A program made the position numbers and the translations under genes. Shown here in pieces: positions 33,264-45,152 of a DNA stretch of 64,000 bases. Position 1 is the first letter of the stretch; each line of letters opens with the position of its first letter. The stretch comes from Prosapia bicincta (taxonomy: Eukaryota; Arthropoda; Insecta; Hemiptera; Cercopidae), in NCBI GenBank assembly GCA_036971475.1, contig JBAIZL010000002.1:332209320-332273319 (forward strand), in the 5' to 3' direction. The notes under the pieces are model-generated. The model worked only from the letters and a program-made list of their open reading frames with translations, did not search any database and was not told the origin of the DNA.

Positions 33264-34403
33264 GTAAGTTTAGTTGCAATGAAATTATTTGTATTCAGGA
33301 GTATTTTTGAGTTGAAACGCCAAAAATGTTTGGAACAAATTTTTGTTTAATTTTCTTACTCCAAAATACGTCTGAATATATACATCTGTCAATTAATTTT
33401 CATACGATAAATAGAAATGTTAGTAAGAGATGAAAACATATATATGTAGTATTTTAACGATTTTACAAATTCATGTAATTTGATATGTTGAAATATTCTT
33501 CTCGTGTCATTTGACTGATGAGAATCTGCGTTTTATTCACTGCTCCAGGACAAATAACTGGTACCTGAAGGTTCTGGCACATTTAAAGTATGTTTAGAAC
33601 ACCTTCAAATGCAATTTGATTAAACAACTAAGATACTTTTATTCTTGGATATGCAGCAACATTAGGGAGTAAGTTGCCCATCATTGGAACTTACAATCAA
33701 AAGAGTTTAAAAAGGCTTTGTTGCCATATTTATCTGATGCCATTTCTTCTTTTCTAATATTGACACTTTATGTTAGTATAATAGTAAAAAACTAGATTGT
33801 TGCTGAAATACTTTTTCCAATATCAAGGTTTTAGTCTGTCTTTTTTTGTTCAGTAGCAGGTTGTTGGGCTGGGACATTAACATTAATTCTATTTGGTTGA
33901 TTCCCATCAGCTGGTTCATCAGCATCTGTAACAGCCTCCACATCTCCTAATATATCAGTTGTTCTACTAATTTTAAACTACTTAACTAAGTGAATACGTA
34001 ATTGCTGATGCGTTTCAAAACACTCTGAGTAGAGTGTTAGCTTCATAAAAGGAACAACTGTTTTGAAACGCGTCAGCAAGTAAGCAATTATGTATTCACT
34101 TAGTTAAGTAGTTTAAAATTAGTTTAGTCAGTGAATTTGAATTCACTGATGATTACATCAAGAAACTTCAATATCAATTGTTGTTTGAGTATTTCTGTTC
34201 ACGTGTGGTAATAAGGAAAAGAATTGGGCGTAATATAAATATTTTTTTTCTTGCTGGTGCAGTACTTTTGTACTGTCTGATTTTGAAACTCCTTTACAAA
34301 GTAGTCCCATAAGCTTTTCCATTTTTTCATTAAATCTGAAAAAAATCTGCTTAAATGACTGAAAAAAAACTGCATAAATATTTTTGTCTTTAATTTATTT
34401 CAG
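33264..34403 (+). other. Intron-like interval of the Harbinger transposase
   Basis: Bounded by GTAAGT and TTTCAG; non-coding. It hosts the foldback copy at 33964-34190. Confidence 0.5.
33964..34190. mobile_element. Single-unit relative of the 91-bp satellite element
   Basis: TTAAACTACTTAACTAAGTG at the left is mirrored by CACTTAGTTAAGTAGTTTAA at the right. The middle is one unit of the satellite: GAGTAGAGTGTTAGCTTC, AAAAGGAAC, TGTTTTGAAACGCGTCAGCA and AGTAAGCAATTATGTATTC. The outer right part (TCACTGATGATTACATCAAG) is the inverse of the left flank of the 1.6-5.9 kb element. It is the unexpanded form of that element. Confidence 0.88.
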
Positions 34404-35427
34404 GGGATATTATACACCAACAACATAATTGTTTTGGAAAATTTGTTATCCTACTATTGAAAGTTTGGATAGATGGATGTTTGTATTCCAACCTCGCATT
34501 AACTACTGAACCTATAGTACAAGAAACAGGCGAAACAATTTGGAAAAAACTCCAACCACAGAAATGCCACTGCCAACAAGGATATGTGGAAGCAGAAAAT
34601 AAAAGACTTTGAAACCATAACTAACTATCCAAACTGCACTGGTGCTGTCGATGACAAGCATATACAAATCAGTTGCCCACCAAACTCAGGTTCAGAATTT
34701 TACAACTACAAGAAGTATTTTTCTATAGTTTTACTATCTGTCAGTGACTGCAAGATAAACCTTACAATGTTTGATGTTGGAGCATATGGGCGTGAAGGGG
34801 ATTCCATATTTTCAAGAATTCAAAGTTTTATCTAAGGTTGAAAAATAGTACTGTTGGAAACCCTGAAGTTTTGTACTTCAGAACATAAGCTCTGAAACAA
34901 TCAATGAGCTAATACCTCTAGTTCTCTTGAGAGATGAAGCTATAGGACTGACTAAACACGTTTGCGTCCCTACCCTAACAAAAACCTTTCTGTTCAGGAA
35001 AGAGTGTACAATTACCAACACTGCAGCAAAAGAAGGGTTGTGGAGTGTTCATTTGGTATATTAAGCAACAAATGTCACATCTTACACTCCTGTATTTTCG
35101 TTGATATTGACTTTCCTTCTACTATTATACAGAGCTGTTGTGTATTACATAATTTTGTGAAAAAGAGAGACTGTTACATTTTTGAAGACACACTGTCTTG
35201 TGGATTAAGTTACTGTGGGCGGGCTTTCAACTGGAATCGAAATTCAAGATAAGTTTTGCAATTATTTTAATAAACCTGGTGTAGTGTCGTGCCAGGAAAG
35301 TAAGCTCAAGATATTTGGTTAAAATCCTTCACAAGAACTTTTTATGTAGAAATTAATAATAAATCATTTCAAATTATGTATCACATTAACTTTAAAAACA
35401 GATTTTAAAGTTATTGCTACAAATTAC

Positions 35428-35539
35428 CTTTTTGATCATTCAAATCAATGATAGGTTGGCCAAATCTTCCTCCATTGGTCCACACACTCAAAGCTGGACG
35501 TTGTTCTATTTCCATTATAAACTTCTCTGTATTAAACAT
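35428..35539 (-). pseudogene. MADF/Myb-like first exon of the Harbinger second ORF
   Basis: The minus strand reads MFNTEKFIMEIEQRPALSVW followed by a Gly/Arg-rich linker, PIIDLNDQK, and a donor (AAAAG|GTAATT). The FI.EI..RPALW pattern opens MADF or Myb/SANT-like DNA-binding domains, which PIF/Harbinger elements encode in a separate ORF, often on the opposite strand of the transposase as here. The downstream exon is not visible. The usual Trp directly after AL is displaced (ALSVW). Confidence 0.6.
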
Positions 35540-36814
35540 AATAGTAAACAACACTATTGTATATAACAAGTAAAATCAGATGAGTCTACAGAACTATCCC
35601 AGTCAACACTACAGTTGCAACTGGTTGGTCGAATGTTTAGCTTTTTTTTGTTCTATCCACAGCTGCTTGGAGCGCCTCTTCTGCCATTATTCAGACCGTA
35701 GAGTCGCCTTTCCGCTGCCGAATTAATGCGTTGCTCTCCGTTATTTCCGCCTCTCTGCTTTTGAACACGTCTGTCGACTCGTATGTTACGTGCCATGACC
35801 TAGAGTTACAATATGTCTGAAAAAACATGACTGATATTCGGTTCACATAAAAGCAACTCTTAAAGGTAAAAAATTAATTGCTTTTACTATTTGTAATTTC
35901 AAAATATTTTTTTTCTGTTGACATATATCGTGTAGAGTTTGATATTCTCAATTCATTTTTATTAATTGCATCAATTTGAATTTGTAATGTATTTTGTGAA
36001 ATAAATAGACGTAATTTTATGTTATAGGCTGTAACTTACCTAGTGAAATTAATATAAATAGGTAACCACATACAGAATTATGACCAAATTCTCAGTAAAC
36101 TAATGAAAGTTTACACAAAAACAGTTGTATTTCCTCATCAATATTGTCATTGACAATGTCGGAGGTATAATTAAAATTTTTATTACTGAGAATTGTCTTA
36201 GAATGATTTGATGGCAAAAAGATTCACTTCCAGATTAAGTCCCGCTTATTTTTTCTTAATTAATCTGTATGTTTTACACCTTATTATTATAGTACACCCA
36301 CACATAAATTACTTTTTGAAGTAAATTTGATAACTTCTTTACAACAATATAAACTGATAATTGAGATATAATTTATTCAATCAGAAATCAACTACTTTAT
36401 TTCTATTTTTTACAAAAATAATTCAAGTTTATAGAAACTTGAAAAAAATAGAACATAGTATTTTTTAAAATTTTAGAATTTTTTTAATGAAATATCAAAG
36501 TATTTTGTGTTTTGAAAGTTTGATGCAAACATCTCTTAGTAAGAAGTAAATAAAATAATATTTGTTGACTTATATTTTCACAACCTAGTGATTCAGCAAC
36601 GTTACCAAGGTGAAATCTCTTCAAAAAAATTGAGAAGAAAACCAGCAAAATTAAGATTTATATTTACTTTTTGAAAACTACAAACGTATTGAAATTTTTT
36701 TCCAAGCGAAAACCCAATTATGGTTATCATCGCCGAACTAAAATCAATGTATTGTAAATAAGTCTTTCCCTATATCAAGGATCCATTTATTGAAATCAAT
36801 AACATACTTGTGTT
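35540..36814. other. No firm gene
   Basis: A short minus-strand ORF at about 35646-35792 (starting MARNIRVDRRVQKQRGG) precedes the MADF exon and could be part of the same dead element. The rest is AT-rich with no signal. Confidence 0.35.
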
Positions 36815-37275
36815 TAGTACACTGTTCAAAATTTGTCATGACCCTTCAGATGAACGTAAACTAATACTAAAGTCCTACCTTGCGGACAGAATTTCCCACC
36901 TTAAACAAAGTAGGTAGTACCCAGTTTCAAGGGCATCACAACGGTGCCTCAAGTTAGTGTCCTTGGCCTAGTGCTGTATCTTGTAGAGATCCACAAGGGA
37001 TACTGGTAAATGGGTGCATCCTTATGGTGACTTTCACAAAAGACACTACTATCTTGTTTATTGCACAAAATGAGACAGACACAAAAGCTAAATTGCAGCA
37101 TACCTTGGACAGTGTCAGTAACTGAACCAGACAGTGGCGCAGAAGTCAGCTTATGTTGTATTTACCAATAAGGCAGAGAGCAAAACTGACCTCATAATAA
37201 ATGGCCAATACTTCTCTATAGTTCTAGGCATTACGTTGGACTACAAATTGAACTGGAAGCACTGAAGGTTAGCAT
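36815..37275 (+). pseudogene. LINE reverse transcriptase remnant
   Basis: Frames broken by several stops read LILKSYLADRISHLKQS, a damaged copy of the GVPQGSVLGP block, TFTKDTTILFIAQNE (the FADDT catalytic region, with the two Asp reduced to KD), AYVVFTNKAESKTDLIING and FLGITLDYKLNWKH. This order matches the palm and thumb of Jockey/CR1-type non-LTR reverse transcriptases. Old and inactive. It is not evidently the same copy as the RNase H LINE at 13 kb. Confidence 0.82.
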
Positions 37276-38007
37276 AGGTACGACTGAAACTCTACCATAG
37301 AGACCTCTAGAGGGTGCTGCTACAGCAGTGAAATACTTCAAGCGGCTTCAGTGACACAAGAACCATACATTTTCCAGAGGTAATAGATTCTATAGCATTT
37401 ATCTGTTATATCCATGTCACTCATATTACAATATAAAAATTATATGGGAAAGAAGAAAATCCTCAGGAATATGGGGAAAGTAATTAAACTTTGTGCTGGC
37501 AGGCTAATAATGTCTAAACAATGGAAATAATCTCACCTTATAAATAAATATAAATAAAACTTTACACATTCAAGAACTATTTTCACAACAGATCATTTTT
37601 TACTATCATACATTGCAATACAGCTACAAAACATCAGGTTAAAATAGGTTTGGTTAAAAATAAAATAGTTGGTACTGGCACTTAGGGAAGTACCAACGAA
37701 ATAGAGCTAATAGACCCACAAAATTTTCAAGAAAAATATGAATTTATACATTTTTTATTCAATTTTTACATCTTTATTAGAGGAATGTATTTAATAAAGA
37801 CTAATATTTATTGTAGTTGATAATAAAATAATATGGGTAACAAAAAACATTTATTAGATGTTTACTGAACACAAATTTAAAAAAAAATCAATTCAAATCA
37901 TTTCTTTAAAAAGTATAAGAAGGGGTGAAAAAGGTTTTCCTTTCAAAAATTAGATTAAAAATATACAACTTATAAATAATATTCGAGCTGGCTTGTGAGT
38001 GAAAGTT
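37276..38007. other. No gene seen
   Basis: LINE-like decay fades out by about 37400; the rest is AT-rich non-coding. Confidence 0.45.
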
Positions 38008-38058
38008 ATAATTAAAGAATAAAAATATGGTACAACTCACAAATATAAAATTTTTTAT

Positions 38059-38102
38059 TTTATACGCGTTTCAACGACTAATTTGTCGTCATCCTTAGTG
38101 AA
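38059..38102 (-). ncRNA. Hammerhead, left arm, core-mutated
   Basis: Same fold as the right arm, but the core reads CTAAGGA (conserved G changed to A) and one stem I base differs, so it is predicted inactive. Confidence 0.55.
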
Positions 38103-38226
38103 TATACACAAATCAATTTAACTAAAAAAATATATATTAAACATAACCTATAAAGTTTTAACAAAAGTAAAAACTTTATAGGTTATGTTTAATATATATT
38201 TTTTTAGTCAATTTGATTTGTGTATA

Positions 38227-38270
38227 TTCACTGAGGATGACGACAAATTAGTCGTTGAAACGCGTATGAA
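38227..38270 (+). ncRNA. Hammerhead ribozyme candidate, right arm
   Basis: Stem I TTCA/TGAA, core CTGAGGA at 38231, stem II GACGAC/GTCGTT with a terminal G-U, GAAA at 38257, self-complementary stem III ACGCGT, and a GUA cleavage triplet. One extra T lies after the core. Confidence 0.65.
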
Positions 38271-38322
38271 ATAAAAAATTTTATATTTGTGAGTTGTACC
38301 ATATTTTTATTCTTTAATTATA

Positions 38323-40252
38323 TAACTTATGATTATCGTTTTATTGAGATTTATCATAATTTAAATAAATTAACATATTTATTAACTGATCAAAACTATT
38401 TAATAAATGGCTGTTCTACAATATAACCTATAACACAAGATCAGCCGTTACATGAAATCATAATTATGTTATCTATAATTCACTTTGAGGTGACTCAAAG
38501 CGTAACAACAGAAATGTATGCTGCAAGGTATGCATTACAGAAATATCGTAACACAAAAGCAAAGTAATGATTTAAACTCATTATTTGTTTACCATGCAAT
38601 AAAAAGTTATCACTTCAAAAATGTTGTTCCGATTTATTAGATCTTAAATTTATTTTTACGATGTAATTATGTTCAGAAAATAATATAACGCAATAGAAAA
38701 CAATACAACTGATACACAGAAGCTCTGGGAGATTGACTGGAGTTGAACAAAATCGACAGACTGTGCTACCAACCTTTGTCGTAGTCGATCTAGACCTTGG
38801 AGATTGCTAATTTTTATTTTTAAACCCTGCCTCCTGAGAAACATACAAAGTGAGAAAGCGACAATTATATAGAGTGTCCAGGTTGAACTTTCAAAAACAA
38901 ACATGAGTTTTGTACACATGTTTTAGCTACTATTTTAGGAAGACAAAAAATGGTAGAGAAATGGGTGTAGCCAGATTTGAATAAATTAATTTTCGGCTAA
39001 TAATAAGAATTAATTTTTTCAACCATTAAATTGTTTGGTTTGCTATAAGAAAAAAAACTTGTTCAATATTATACAAGGACTATGAAAACTGCAACATATT
39101 TCGTGATATTTTAGTTCAGAATATTTGTAAAATGATTTTTGTAAGGAAGAGGTATTAAAAATAAATTTACATGTAAGGAATAGGTTTCAGACCACTAAAA
39201 AATGTTAACTAAAATTAAATTTGCTATATATTTTATTTTTGCATATAAATTTTTATAACCTTACAAATCGTGTGTACGTTGTACCAGAGGAAAACAAATT
39301 AACTATTAACTAGGCCTAGCTTGTCTGGATTTACAAACGTATTCAATAATTATTGATATGCTTTGCATTATATTTGCCTAATATTAGATTTTATAGGATT
39401 TTTTTTCAAAGCCAACAATTTGAAATAATAACAATAATTTAGCACATTGGTAGCTTTCAACAGAAACCATCAGCGACCAACAGGCCTAACTTAATTTACA
39501 TCTGTGCTTAAAGAGTGCTGCGATTCTAAAGCATCATAAAATCTCATGTAATGTTCCACAGACTATATACTGAATTAGTTATTTAAATAAACAACCTAGC
39601 TTGATTTTTTTTAAAACATAAAAATGTCTTGAATTATTAGTGAAATAATACCTACCAAAGGTTAACTACAGTTAATTCAAAGTTTCCACATATGTTTCTT
39701 ATAATTTGTAAATATTTCGATTCAAGATTTAAAGTCTTTTTTAAAAAAAGAATAAATTATTCATAGCCTTCAATCTGGTCCTGCATGTAGCTGCAAAATC
39801 CACTTTATAAAATGTAATATGCTGAGGCATCTCAAGTCTGTGGATCATACGCAATTCAAAATCACTTTTTTGCATTTAATTTTATTCAGAAAATAAAAAG
39901 ACTGGATAATTTTTTTCAGTAACAATTTAATAGAAAACAATATAATATACTTTCCTATTACTTATATATAAAATTGTACTGATATATAACAGAACTTTAA
40001 AAGTAACTGTTAAATCTCGATCATATACTATGTTAAGATTACAATATAAAAATGATTAGTTTAAATAAAATAAAAAACAATAAATTAAACTATAAGCCCA
40101 TCAAAAATTTACACTTAAAGCAATAACATTTTATATAAATAATCAACAGTTTAAAAATAATCACTGAACAGAAAACATTAAACATAATTATTTAGTGTTT
40201 TTTGTTCTGTTATAACTGCTCTCTTATTTATTAGAATTAAAGTTCATGAAAA
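38323..40252. other. No gene seen
   Basis: AT-rich. An 87-codon minus ORF at 38656-38919 with two hydrophobic stretches has no family resemblance or splice support. TAGGCCTA occurs at 39311. Confidence 0.45.
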
Positions 40253-40376
40253 ATTGCAAGGAAATATAGCTTTCTATTTTACCACTTAATATTGATATTC
40301 GGTCATATGTATATACATATTTATATCAATTGTAATTATAAAATTTTTAAAAAATTTAATAAAATTTTTCTTTGTT
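40253..40376 (-). repeat. Dispersed repeat family A, copy 3 (fragment)
   Basis: The reverse strand reads AACAAAGAAAAATTTTATTA, then TTATAATTACAATTGATATA, then GTAAAATAGAAAGCT and TTTCCTTGCAATTTTTCATG, matching positions 4-340 of the window minus the foldback insertion. Confidence 0.75.
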
Positions 40377-40512
40377 CACCTCAGTATGAAGTGACTTAAT
40401 TTTTTTTTAAACAACTTGTTTTAAATATAGCAGGAGTAATTTACAGGATTCAGACCTAACTTTCTACATTTCGTGCAAGCCTATGCAAATCATTAAAAAA
40501 TACATATACATA

Positions 40513-41647
40513 CAGTTATGCCTCCATATCCATGGTATCAGTATCCACAGATTCAATTACTCGCGGTATGCTGTCACCCTGAGAATCGAAGAATAGTTGA
40601 GGTTCAACTGTTCGTATAGACCAATCTCTGACACTGGAAAAATTTGGAGAAGTTTTCCGGATGGTACAAAGCTTGAGAAAAAATTGATTCGTACCCACTT
40701 ATGGAACGTGAAATTAAATTTACCAGAATGTTTACGGATGTCATGCAGCTTCTTCAGCAAGTCTTCAGGAAAATGAAAGAAAAAAGAATCCCCTATCACA
40801 ATGTTTTTCAAGTAGTAAAAAGTGCTAATCATTGATTGATCCGTCCCAGCAACATCGTCAGCATCACTAGACGTAATAGACCATTCTTTTTCAAACAGTA
40901 AGCCTTTTCCACTTTCAGATGAAGATGTTTGTGACTAACAATTTCTTGTTCTTAAATTCAACTTAAAACTTCTTCTTGTACGTAGTAATTTTTTCAAACA
41001 TGTAAACTGTGAAGTGTATCATATTCATACCTACTCTCTATTAAATAAGTTCTCAAAGTCAACAATTGCTATTGCGTTCAATAACAAACATTTGTTGTTA
41101 GTAGGAAGGGGAATGGAATACTGTACACTACATGATGGTAAGTACAAACAGTAATCACAATGGGCCTACTGTACATAACAATACTAACATATAATATTCA
41201 CATCTGCATTGCAATATAACACATCTGTGGTTCACTTCAATCTTCTGTTTGTTTTTCTCTTTCTTGACTGAAGAAGATCATGTTGATCGAAATATTTCAA
41301 ATAAAAGTGTATTAAGTGTTTTATATGTGTTTTATCGGATTATTCTCTTATTTCCAAAGAGATTGCAGTTTTGGACTATTGCCTTTAGGTAAGTCTGTCA
41401 GTCTCCTATCAAGTCCAAAAATTCCTAAATAAGCTTTAAGCTCTACTACAACTAACCTAACATATAATATTGTAATATTTTAAAGAATATAAAGTATATA
41501 ATGTACTTATGTAATTCACATATTTATGTACATGTACTACCCATTTGTGTGTTAAGGCGGATAACACACCTTGTCCTTATTGTCCTCAGTTTCACGTTAC
41601 CGTGGTAATTTTGGAACCCATTACCCACGGATATAGAGGTACAACTG
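40513..41647. mobile_element. pogo/Tigger-type non-autonomous element, 1135 bp
   Basis: Left CAGTTATGCCTCCATATCC and the inverse of the right end, CAGTTGTACCTCTATATCC, form the termini, each bordered by TA. TA duplication and CAGTTRTRCCTC ends are typical of pogo/Tigger elements. A 91-codon minus ORF inside shows no transposase motif. It contains a hammerhead at 41264. Confidence 0.82.
41264..41300 (+). ncRNA. Hammerhead ribozyme candidate
   Basis: Stem I TTGA/TCAA, core CTGAAGA at 41268, stem II GATCA/TGATC, GAAA at 41289, short self-complementary stem III ATAT, AUU cleavage triplet. It has the same extra base after the core as the others. Probably a Penelope remnant inside the Tigger element, although no coding trace is next to it. 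Confidence 0.6.
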
Positions 41648-42024
41648 TATTAAGAAATAGTAAAATATTTTGGACTAAAACTTCTTAAATTATTTGTACT
41701 TAAATAAACAAATAGAGATAATTTTTGTTTAATGTTTAAAAAAGTTACAGAAATAACTTCTTAGCTACAAGACAATTTTCATTTTAGTTATATGGAAGTA
41801 GACAAAGCAGTACATTTATTTTACACTTTTGAGAATTAAACATTTTTGAGTTTTTATCAATGTGGTTATGTTGTGTGTTGATCAAGTTTCTTAAAGAGAA
41901 ATAAAAACGTAAAGATACAAGTAATAAAATCAACTACTGTCAGATAGGATATGAGTGGAATTGTCTGAGGCTAAGGTTAATATCTTTGAGATACAAGTTT
42001 ATCTTCGTGCTCTGAATTGATTAA

Positions 42025-43072
42025 CACTTTCAACACGGCGAGCGTTCCGGCAAGCTCTGGGTTCCCTTACGAGGTACCGAGAGCGTGCCGATACGCTACT
42101 TGCTTATTTTCTTAGATACGGCGAGCTCACCGGCACGTTCACTCCCAGGCTAATTGAAACTTCTCTATTGTCGATACGCGTTTGTATAAAGGTTTGATTT
42201 TTACATCAATGCTTCAGACGAGTTTGGAGAATATTGTGCCTGAGTCATTTTTAAATCCGACAATCCCAATTTAACTTTTGATGATTCAACTGTAACAATG
42301 ATTCAGGTAGTTTTATGAACAGATTTAATTTGGTTTAACTTTTATATATTAATGTTTTTTTTTAGTTTGAACCATTTAATGCGGCAAAATATCCGATAAA
42401 AACAACGATCGTAAAACTTAACTAAGATTTCTGAACTAACGCAAGAATAAACGATAACTGTCCTATTAGAGTAAATGAACCAACTTGAGGTGGGACAGAC
42501 TGTAAATATGTGTCATTGCAAAATGCTTGGACGCCCGAAAACCTAACGTGTCAGCATAAGATTGTAGTAAACAAATGTCAGCTTATCTCGGCTATAAATA
42601 GTCTCGGACATGAGATGTATTATCTATGTCTCCATTTACATTACAATCTCCGAGACTCTTGGCACAAGCAGAAATAAACATTCCAAGTTGAACGTTGAGT
42701 GCTTATTTTAGTGTGTAATATATTTTAGTAGTAGGGTCTTTAATTTTGTATATAAATTTTCTTTTTATCTCTGTCTTTTTTATTGTGTTTTCTTATTTGT
42801 CATACAGTAATTTATCATTTGTATTTCTTTTATTAAATTGTGACTTGAAAAAAAAACAATATTTTAGAGTCTAATACACTGTTCTGATGTCACCAATAAA
42901 CATGTATATGTTAGAAATAAAATTACTGAGATGAAAACAACAGGGTCGATAATTTGATGCTACGACAAGCTATGCAACCCGCATGGTGTTCCACTGCCGT
43001 CAGAGCTGGAAGTTAACGAAAAACAGACAGTAGTTGGATGAGATCACCAATATCGCCGCCGTGTTAAAAGTG
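42025..43072. mobile_element. Non-autonomous piggyBac-type element
   Basis: CACTTTCAACACGGCG and the inverse of CGCCGTGTTAAAAGTG form the ends, flanked exactly by TTAA at 42021-42024 and 43073-43076. TTAA duplication is diagnostic of piggyBac. No transposase ORF. Its left ~320 bp recurs inverted at 63056-63414. GC-rich terminal segment (GGCGAGCTCACCGGCACG). Confidence 0.9.
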
Positions 43073-43076
43073 TTAA

Positions 43077-44808
43077 CAGAAAGAAATGTGGTTTAAAAAT
43101 ATCACAGTCATAGTGTTTTAAAAAAAAAAATATTTCTATATTACGAAAATAAACTCAGAATGAATTAAAATGTGGATCTGTCATTCTCCTGTTGAACTAT
43201 ACATCTCAACTGAACTGCAAGAAACAGTGAACTGAAAAACACATGCACATGTCTATGCTCATGAGATAACCTGACCTTTTCTCTACCAAAAGTAAAAATC
43301 TTGTATTGTGTTTTTAAAGAACTTTTATGAAAACACATTACTATCTCGCTAGAGAGTTACTGGTCTTGTAATTGATGCTACAAAAGTTACTCTTCGATTA
43401 TACCCATTTTATATTATACAATTACAATGATTTCATTTTAAATTTTGCTTTTTTTCTGAAATATACTTTTGTGAATTGATATGACCAGACCTAGTAATCA
43501 AGAACACCAAACTATCATTTTTTTTTTTTATTAATAATTATTTTTCCTAACATCTCCTATTTACATTCACTGGTCTCTATCTCTAATCTCACAACCTTTA
43601 TTTACTACTTCCATAACTTATTTTTCCTTCTCAACTTCTTGAACTGAGAAGTATTTTTTCAATGACCTAAAATTTTGGATTTAGATCTCAATAATTGTTG
43701 GCAATTATGTCATTTAATACAGTTATATATTTTCAATATTTTTCATATTGATAAAATACATTATTGCAACATTGAAATACCAAAAACACTAAATCAAGAA
43801 TAGCAAAGTTGAACAAGAACACATGTTTTTAACCTCAAACTTTTATAACCAACTAATCAACTTCTTTCAACAAAAGTATAAATCAAACACAATATTGAAG
43901 TTTATGTCTTAAGACTTTGTTTTTATGAGATTTTTACACTTTTTGGAATGTCTGTTCTACCTTCAAAATTATCATATAATCAGATTTTCCATTAGACCAG
44001 GAATTGTGAAATGATTCACTTTTAATCATGACCTTACGATATAAAATCTTTTCTAACATACTAAATTATGTATATTGATGTGGACAAAATATCACAAGAA
44101 AACGGCTGCATTTGACAAATCATACATTTTTCTGTATTTAAAGAAGAGTTAGTTATGCTCTTACTAACTTTGGTTAAGAGTATTGCAATTCTTATTCTCC
44201 TTTGGGGTTGAATTTTCCAAGAGAAAGCAAGTATAGCACCTGATTCGGTAACAAATAAAAAGCTTTTTATGAGGATACAGACCAATTTATAATTATATAA
44301 CGTGCATATTATAAGTAATGATTTAACAAGATAACTTTGACTGCTGATGTGTTAATTATAATATACAATATTTATTATCCAGTAGTCTGTTATTTATTCT
44401 AAGATTTTAATCGCTAAAGTGTTGTAGTTTTTTAATTGCAACATACTAAAACCCCAAAAAAACATTGTAGTATAAGCTATATATACAAGTATACTATTTA
44501 TACAAATCTGCAACACCCTATTTAAACCAGACTCTTTATTGGATTTTAATGTGATGTTCTTTAAATATTATTTTATAAAAAACACCTGAACTATATGAAA
44601 ATAAACAGCCAATATGTTATAAAGGGCAAATTAATACTGTATGGTTTTTGGTTCAGTCGCAGCTTTTTATGTGTTTTACCAAAAATTCAACTTTCTCTAA
44701 ACTTAAATATAAATATTAAATGTTATGAAATTATACATTGAACATGTATCTAAGGAGCATTTTACATTATTAAAAAAAAAATTGTTAAATAAAATATACA
44801 GTATGTAA
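43077..44808. other. No gene seen
   Basis: AT-rich, no supported ORF. Confidence 0.5.
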
Positions 44809-44810
44809 TA

Positions 44811-45150
44811 CAGTAGAGTCTTGAAATTCAGAGTCTCAATAATTCGAGCTTTCGTTAAATTCAAGGCTATTTCTAGCTAAGCCTATTTTATTTGAAAGAA
44901 AATGATGAGCCAGGGTTCCAAGAAATGATTATTTCAATACGGTATGAAAGGAAATGAGTCGGGCTACTGAAAAATGTTCATATTAAGTTCTATAAACTTA
45001 CATAGAGCATTTTTAATTATACAGTGGTTTTAGAGTTCATTAAAACTCCTATTTTTTCAATGCATGGGAACATATATCTAAGCAATCCAAGTTTTTGGTA
45101 ATTCAAGAGGTTCTTGGACCCATTTACTTCAAATAATCGAGACTCTGCTG
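44811..45150. mobile_element. pogo-type MITE, family P, copy 2
   Basis: 340 bp with ends CAGTAGAGTCTTGAAATTC and, inverted, CAGCAGAGTCTCGATTATT, flanked by TA. Shares GGTTCCAAGAAATG, GAGTTCATTAAAAC and CAATCCAAGTTTTTGGTA with the copy at 57709 and the remnant ending at 6561. Confidence 0.88.
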
Positions 45151-45152
45151 TA

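Larger units (their letters stand above)
32910..35252 (+). pseudogene. PIF/Harbinger (HARBI1-type) transposase, broken
   Basis: First block 33046-33263: RRWSTHPLLPN, YPEVFPIITDISV, one-base frameshift, DELLFLICDSLNKQDTKTNR and TIRVAEKLVIALR. It stops at a consensus donor (CTGAG|GTAAGT at 33263). After an intron-like gap ending TTTATTTCAG at 34403, the second block has IWKKLQP, then NYPNCTGAVDDKHIQI with the first catalytic Asp, NYKKYFSIVLLSVSDCKIN, DVGAYGREGDSIF, a damaged stretch with LLRDEAIGLTKH, RPYPNKNLSVQERVYNYQ and RRVVECSFGIL with the catalytic Glu, then CVLHNFVKK. Several frameshifts make it inactive. The order and motifs are those of HARBI1/DDE_4 transposases. Confidence 0.88.
38008..38322. 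mobile_element. Foldback element with hammerhead arms, 315 bp
   Basis: The near-perfect palindrome has ends TATAATTAAAGAATAAAAAT and its mirror, with the centre near 38166. The arms carry ACGCGTTTCAACGACTAATT / AATTAGTCGTTGAAACGCGT. It has the same architecture as the 7.6-kb foldback but unrelated primary sequence outside the ribozyme core, so it derives from a different Penelope-type lineage. Confidence 0.85.

Noticed and set aside
38656..38919. 87-codon membrane-like ORF
   Set aside because: Hydrophobic composition is common in AT-rich random sequence; no splice or family support.
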